A program made the position numbers and the translations under genes. DNA of 6,890 nucleotides from ZCTH02-B3 sp036563895 (lineage in GTDB: Bacteria; Bacillota; Bacilli; Paenibacillales; Paenibacillaceae), in contig DATCLN010000054.1 in assembly GCA_036563895.1 (NCBI GenBank), positions 1-6,890 on the forward strand. Reading direction: 5' to 3'. Every line of letters begins with the position of its first letter. The stretch's first letter is position 1. The notes under the pieces were generated by a model. The model was not told where the DNA came from. It did no database searches and worked only from the letters and a program-made list of their open reading frames with translations. Positions 3,911 to 6,890 of the stretch are shown here, in pieces.

Positions 3911-6133
3911 ATGACAGACAGACTTATGACGGAGTCCGCCCCTTCTTCAGTTAAACCGTCCGCCCCCGCGGCGGCCTTCGATGATGAAAGGCTGTACCGC
4001 CTGGTCGCGGAGGAGCTGGGGCTTAAAATCCGGCAGGTCCGCGTGGTGGACGGGCTGCTTGCGGACGGCAACACCATCCCGTTCATCGCCCGCTACCGCA
4101 AGGAAATGACCGGCGAGCTGGACGAGACGCGGCTGCGCGCCATCCGCGACCGGCTGGCGTATCTGCGGCAGCTGGAGGAGCGCAAGGCGGAAGTCATCCG
4201 CCTGATCGACGAGCAGGGCAAGCTCACGGACGAGCTTCGGGAAGCCATCCTGAAGGCGGTCCGGCTGCAGGAAGTGGAGGATCTTTACCGGCCCTACCGC
4301 CAGAAGCGGAAGACGCGGGCCAGCGTCGCCCGCGAGCGCGGGCTGGAGCCTTTGGCCCAGTGGCTGCTCGGGCAGCCGGCAGAGGGCGATCCCCTGGCGG
4401 AAGCCGCAAAATATATCAATGAAGAAAAAGGCGTGGCCGCGGCGGAAGACGCCCTGCAGGGGGCGATGGACATCCTGGCCGAAGACTGGTCCGACGACGC
4501 CGCCATCCGGCAGTGGGTGCGCCGGTTCACATGGGAGCGCGGCGTTCTGCAGAGCCGCGCCAAGGATCCGGAGCAGCAGTCCGTGTACGAAATGTACTAC
4601 GCCTTCGAGGAGCCGGTCCGGCGCATTCCGCCGCACCGCGTGCTGGCCGTCAACCGGGGCGAACGTGAAGGGGTGCTGGCGGTCGGCATCGCGGTGCCCG
4701 AGGATGAAGTGCTGGAGGGGCTTAAAAAACGGGTGATCCGGGGCCCGTCCGCCACGCGGGAGATTCTGGCCGCCGCCCTGGAGGATGCGTACCGGCGGCT
4801 GATCGCGCCGTCCGTGGAGCGGGAAATCCGCGCGGAGCTGACGGAAAAGGCGGAGGAGAAGGCGATCGGCGTCTTTGCGGAGAATCTTCGGCATCTTTTG
4901 TTGCAGCCGCCCGTGAAGGGCCATGTGGTGCTCGGCGTGGACCCGGCCTACCGGACGGGATGCAAGCTGGCCGTCGTAGACGAAACCGGCAAGCTCCTGG
5001 AGACCGCGGTGGCGTATCCGACGCCGCCGCACAACCGGAAGGCGGAAGCCGCCGAGGTGTTCCGCCGCCTCATCGAAAAGCACGGCGTCGATCTCATCGC
5101 CATCGGCAACGGAACCGCGTCGCGGGAGACGGAGCTGTTCGTCGCGGAGCTCATCCGCGGCATGCCCGAGCGGGGCTTGCGGTACGTGATGGTGAGCGAA
5201 GCCGGCGCCAGCGTCTATTCCGCCTCCGAGCTGGCGAAGGAGGAGTTCCCGGACCTGGACGTGGCCGAACGCAGCGCCGTGTCCATCGCCCGCCGCCTGC
5301 AGGACCCGCTGGCGGAGCTGGTGAAGATCGAGCCGAAGTCCATCGGTGTGGGGCAGTACCAGCACGACGTGTCCCAGAAGCGGCTGGAGGAGAGCCTGGC
5401 CGACGTGGTGGAGTCGGCCGTCAACCACGTCGGCGTGGACGTGAACACCGCCTCGCCGTCGCTTCTGTCCTATGTATCCGGCATCAACGCGACCCTGGCC
5501 AAAAACATCGTCAAATTCCGGGAAGAGCGGGGGAAGTTCCGCAACCGCGAGGAGCTGCGGGCGGTGCCGCGCCTCGGCGCCAAGACGTTCGAGCAGTGCG
5601 CGGGGTTCCTGCGCATCACCGACGGCGACAACCCGCTGGATAAAACGCCGATCCACCCGGAATCCTACGGGGTGGTGGAGCGGCTGTTCGCCGAGCTGGG
5701 CCTGTCCCTGGACGACATTGGCACGCCCGCCTGCCGGGAGCGCCTGGCGGACGTCGACCCGGCGGAGCTGGCCCCGCGCCTGGGCGTCGGGGAACCCACG
5801 CTGCGGGACATCCTGGACAGCCTGCGGCGCCCCGGACGGGACCCGCGGGAAGATCTGCCGCCGCCGATTTTCCGCACCGACGTCCTCGACATCGAGGATT
5901 TAAAACCGGGCATGGAGCTCAAGGGAACGGTGCGCAACGTGGTCGATTTCGGGGCGTTCGTCGACATCGGCATCAAAAACGACGGGCTTGTCCACATTTC
6001 CCAAATGAGCGACCGGTACATCAAACATCCGAGCGAAGTGGTGACGGTGGGGGACACGGTGACGGTGTGGGTGCTGGACGTGGACGTGAAAAGAGGGCGG
6101 GTCGGCCTGACCATGCGGGGGCCGGTGTCCTGA
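3911..6133 (+). CDS. tex: Tex, transcription-associated S1 RNA-binding protein
   Basis: Tex is a conserved cytoplasmic nucleic-acid-binding protein, related in domain plan to eukaryotic Spt6 and linked to transcription; B. subtilis YdcI is the orthologue. The 740-residue product has the usual parts in order: the helical Tex N-terminal domain (about 25-210, with RYRKEMTGELDE at 61-72); central helices; a YqgF/RNase H-like domain (about 335-470, with GVDPAYRTGCKLAVVD at 342-357 and GNGTASRE at 399-406); a helix-hairpin-helix region (about 505-570, VNTASPSLLSYVSGI at 511-525); and a C-terminal S1 domain (about 665-736, with GTVRNVVDFGAFVDIG at 672-687). Ala/Ser/Pro-rich residues 9-22 extend the N terminus. 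The ATG at 3911 has AAGGAG ten bases before it; the frame is open further upstream to 3812 but with no SD. A terminator stands directly before the gene. It converges with cmpA, with 11 bases between the stops. Confidence 0.96.
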   Translation: MTDRLMTESAPSSVKPSAPAAAFDDERLYRLVAEELGLKIRQVRVVDGLLADGNTIPFIARYRKEMTGELDETRLRAIRDRLAYLRQLEERKAEVIRLIDEQGKLTDELREAILKAVRLQEVEDLYRPYRQKRKTRASVARERGLEPLAQWLLGQPAEGDPLAEAAKYINEEKGVAAAEDALQGAMDILAEDWSDDAAIRQWVRRFTWERGVLQSRAKDPEQQSVYEMYYAFEEPVRRIPPHRVLAVNRGEREGVLAVGIAVPEDEVLEGLKKRVIRGPSATREILAAALEDAYRRLIAPSVEREIRAELTEKAEEKAIGVFAENLRHLLLQPPVKGHVVLGVDPAYRTGCKLAVVDETGKLLETAVAYPTPPHNRKAEAAEVFRRLIEKHGVDLIAIGNGTASRETELFVAELIRGMPERGLRYVMVSEAGASVYSASELAKEEFPDLDVAERSAVSIARRLQDPLAELVKIEPKSIGVGQYQHDVSQKRLEESLADVVESAVNHVGVDVNTASPSLLSYVSGINATLAKNIVKFREERGKFRNREELRAVPRLGAKTFEQCAGFLRITDGDNPLDKTPIHPESYGVVERLFAELGLSLDDIGTPACRERLADVDPAELAPRLGVGEPTLRDILDSLRRPGRDPREDLPPPIFRTDVLDIEDLKPGMELKGTVRNVVDFGAFVDIGIKNDGLVHISQMSDRYIKHPSEVVTVGDTVTVWVLDVDVKRGRVGLTMRGPVS

Positions 6134-6158
6134 GCGGTCCGCCCTCAGGTCCGGGTTT
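6122..6158. terminator. Shared stem-loop at the convergent tex and cmpA ends
   Basis: CCTGAG (6129-6134) pairs with CTCAGG (6144-6149). Inside it GG (6136-6137) pairs with CC (6142-6143) around the loop TCCG. Outside, CCGG (6122-6125) can pair with CCGG (6151-6154). The two arms contain the stop codons of the two convergent genes, which pair base for base. Only GTTTGC follows on the plus strand and no T-run on the minus strand. It is a plausible bidirectional end, weak as a classical intrinsic terminator. Confidence 0.4.
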
Positions 6159-6297
6159 GCTTCGCCTCGCGATCCGCGCCGGCCCGGACCGACCCGCGGT
6201 TGCGGTAGAAAAACCAGCAGTCGTTCAGCATTTTGATCTGGTTGACGTCCTTTTTGTGAAAAGCCCGCATGAGTTGGTTGCACAGCCACTGCGGCAT
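6145..6297 (-). CDS. cmpA: Cortex morphogenetic protein CmpA
   Basis: This is a 50-residue sporulation peptide, short enough to be missed by length cut-offs. It begins MPQWLCNQLMRAFHKKD and contains QIKMLNDCWFFYRNR, matching the conserved body of CmpA (37 residues in B. subtilis). In B. subtilis, CmpA acts in the mother cell as an adaptor that sends the coat ATPase SpoIVA to ClpXP when envelope assembly fails, removing defective spores. The ATG at 6297 has the SD GGAGGGAGG ending nine bases upstream. The body ends near residue 34; the remaining 16 residues (GSVRAGADREAKQTRT) are a charged tail that I do not recognise. Another frame covering the same bases (5900-6382, minus) is a shadow. A mother-cell-type promoter motif lies about 47 bases upstream. 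Confidence 0.92.
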   Translation of the reverse strand: MPQWLCNQLMRAFHKKDVNQIKMLNDCWFFYRNRGSVRAGADREAKQTRT

Positions 6298-6343
6298 GGC
6301 TTTCGTCCTCCCTCCATGCGTTTTCGGCTTCAGTGAGCAGTAT

Positions 6344-6371
6344 TAGCATATGGGGGCCGACGAAAGGCCGT
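6344..6371 (-). promoter_or_regulatory. Candidate sigma-K/sigma-E-type promoter for cmpA
   Basis: On the minus strand CATATGCTA (plus 6344-6352) fits the sigma-K -10 pattern CATANNNTA exactly. It also fits part of the sigma-E -10 (CATA and T). An AC lies 17 bases further upstream (plus 6370-6371), as expected for the short sigma-K -35. No ATATT-type sigma-E -35 is present. The start would fall near 6337, giving a leader of about 40 bases with the SD. The pattern is short, so chance matches are possible. Confidence 0.4.
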
Positions 6372-6401
6372 GCAGGTCCCAAAGCGGCTTGTGCGACGGC
6401 A

Positions 6402-6416
6402 CCGGACCGGGTCCGG
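6402..6416. repeat. GC-rich palindrome after the 118-residue gene
   Basis: CCGGACC and GGTCCGG flank a single base. As RNA it gives a six-pair stem with a three-base loop, nine bases after the stop of the gene at 6425-6781. There is no T-tract on either strand, so it is at best a weak terminator or a 3'-end stabilising hairpin. Next to it a 7-base unit CGGCTTA occurs twice in tandem (6414-6427), the second copy reaching into the stop codon. Confidence 0.4.
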
Positions 6417-6424
6417 CTTACGGC

Positions 6425-6781
6425 TTACATGGAACCGGCTTCTTCCATCCAGTGTTCCAGCTGCACTTTCAGCGCGCGGATCTCGGTGAGCAGGGAGATC
6501 AGCGGATAGGACGTCTCGCGTACGGCCGCGAACGCTTCCTCCAGCCTGCTGACGTAATCCAGGCCGCTCACGGGTTTTTCGGTGTTGCCGAGGGTCTCCA
6601 GCATCCGGCACTCGGCCAGCGGCTGCGGCAGTGCGGGCACGTTGTCGGCGGTCAGCTTGACCGCTTCCTTGTGCAGCCTGATCAGCAGGGCGCTCAGCTG
6701 GTATGCGTGCGTGGCGGGCATTTCCACGAAAACGACCTTGCCGTCCGGTTCCTGCAGGATGACATAGGACACTTCCGACAT
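6425..6781 (-). CDS. Unrecognised 118-residue protein
   Basis: I do not recognise this protein. It begins MSEVSYVILQEPDGKVVFVEM, which looks like a two-strand beta hairpin, and continues mostly as amphipathic helices (about 24-44, 73-90 and 93-114). It has no signal peptide, membrane segment, or metal- or nucleotide-binding motif, so it is probably a small cytoplasmic protein. Residues 45-72 are Pro/Leu-rich and look like a linker. The ATG at 6781 has AAGGGGGA about ten bases upstream and a sigma-A-like promoter at 6849-6878. Codon use is GC-rich like its neighbours, which argues against recent transfer. It is co-oriented with cmpA with 127 bases between; a separate promoter motif before cmpA suggests the two are not strictly one operon. 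Confidence 0.75.
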   Translation of the reverse strand: MSEVSYVILQEPDGKVVFVEMPATHAYQLSALLIRLHKEAVKLTADNVPALPQPLAECRMLETLGNTEKPVSGLDYVSRLEEAFAAVRETSYPLISLLTEIRALKVQLEHWMEEAGSM

Positions 6782-6848
6782 GCAGCGGTTCCCCCTTGGG
6801 TGCAGATCCGGAGCCCGACCGCGGGCGGCCGGGCCATCGTTCAGTGTC

Positions 6849-6878
6849 AGTGTAGCCCATGACCGCTCAGCCGTTCAA
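6849..6878 (-). promoter_or_regulatory. Candidate sigma-A promoter for the 118-residue gene
   Basis: On the minus strand TTGAAC (plus 6873-6878) and TACACT (plus 6849-6854) are 18 bases apart, each matching four of six consensus positions. Transcription would start near 6842, leaving a leader of about 60 bases. This leader includes a GCCCG/CGGGC hairpin and the SD. A short ACACTGACACTGA direct repeat overlaps the -10. Confidence 0.45.
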
Positions 6879-6890
6879 GGGGAAAAGCCG

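Noticed and set aside
3947..5656. 569-codon open frame on the minus strand opposite tex
   Set aside because: It is a low-stop shadow caused by GC-rich third positions of tex; no recognisable domain or SD.
5900..6382. 160-codon minus-strand frame covering the cmpA region
   Set aside because: CmpA in another frame has the family sequence, a good SD and the right size; this longer frame has none of these.
1..6890. CRISPR array, tRNA or rRNA genes, prophage or defence genes
   Set aside because: No regularly spaced direct repeats, no cloverleaf or rRNA-like stretches, and no such proteins in any frame. The only toxin-antitoxin pair is the chromosomal ndoAI-ndoA.

Overview
The window looks like chromosomal DNA from a GC-rich, spore-forming Firmicute, most likely Paenibacillaceae. 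The reasons are a sporulation lipoprotein of the YdcC type, the cortex quality-control peptide CmpA, an EndoA (MazF) toxin almost identical in sequence to that of Bacillus subtilis, and GTG/TTG starts behind strong GGAGG-type ribosome binding sites. The gene order (LolA-like lipoprotein, alr, ndoAI, ndoA, tex, then cmpA convergent) is one I associate with that family; this comes from memory and was not searched.

Positions 1-188 are AT-rich, unlike the rest. They hold what may be the 5' edge of an insertion sequence or other small gene running out of the window on the minus strand (GTG at 25). A long inverted repeat would hide its Shine-Dalgarno (SD) sequence in read-through RNA. A clear rightward intrinsic terminator follows at 160-188. 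Positions 189-467 carry no gene I can support. They hold a patch of nested inverted and direct repeats (219-272) and a sigma-E-like promoter (399-427) that fits the lipoprotein gene.

Four co-oriented blocks follow on the plus strand: the LolA-like lipoprotein (468-1634); alanine racemase (1747-2928) with its own sigma-A promoter, whose -35 box is a perfect TTGACA; the antitoxin/toxin pair ndoAI-ndoA (3125-3757), coupled with a 3-base gap; and tex (3911-6133). An intrinsic terminator closes the toxin operon but ends only about 5 bases before the tex SD, so tex must be transcribed through it. Two genes lie on the minus strand, convergent to tex: cmpA (6145-6297), only 50 codons, and an unrecognised 118-residue protein (6425-6781). 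The stop codons of tex and cmpA pair with each other in one stem.

Functionally this is a housekeeping cluster with sporulation genes at its edges: D-alanine supply for peptidoglycan, an mRNA interferase module, a transcription-associated RNA-binding protein, and two proteins expected in the mother cell. I see no wholly new multi-gene system. The most interesting signals are regulatory: the SD-masking hairpin at the left edge, the terminator in front of tex, a toxin recognition pentamer inside the antitoxin mRNA, and the shared stop-codon hairpin.
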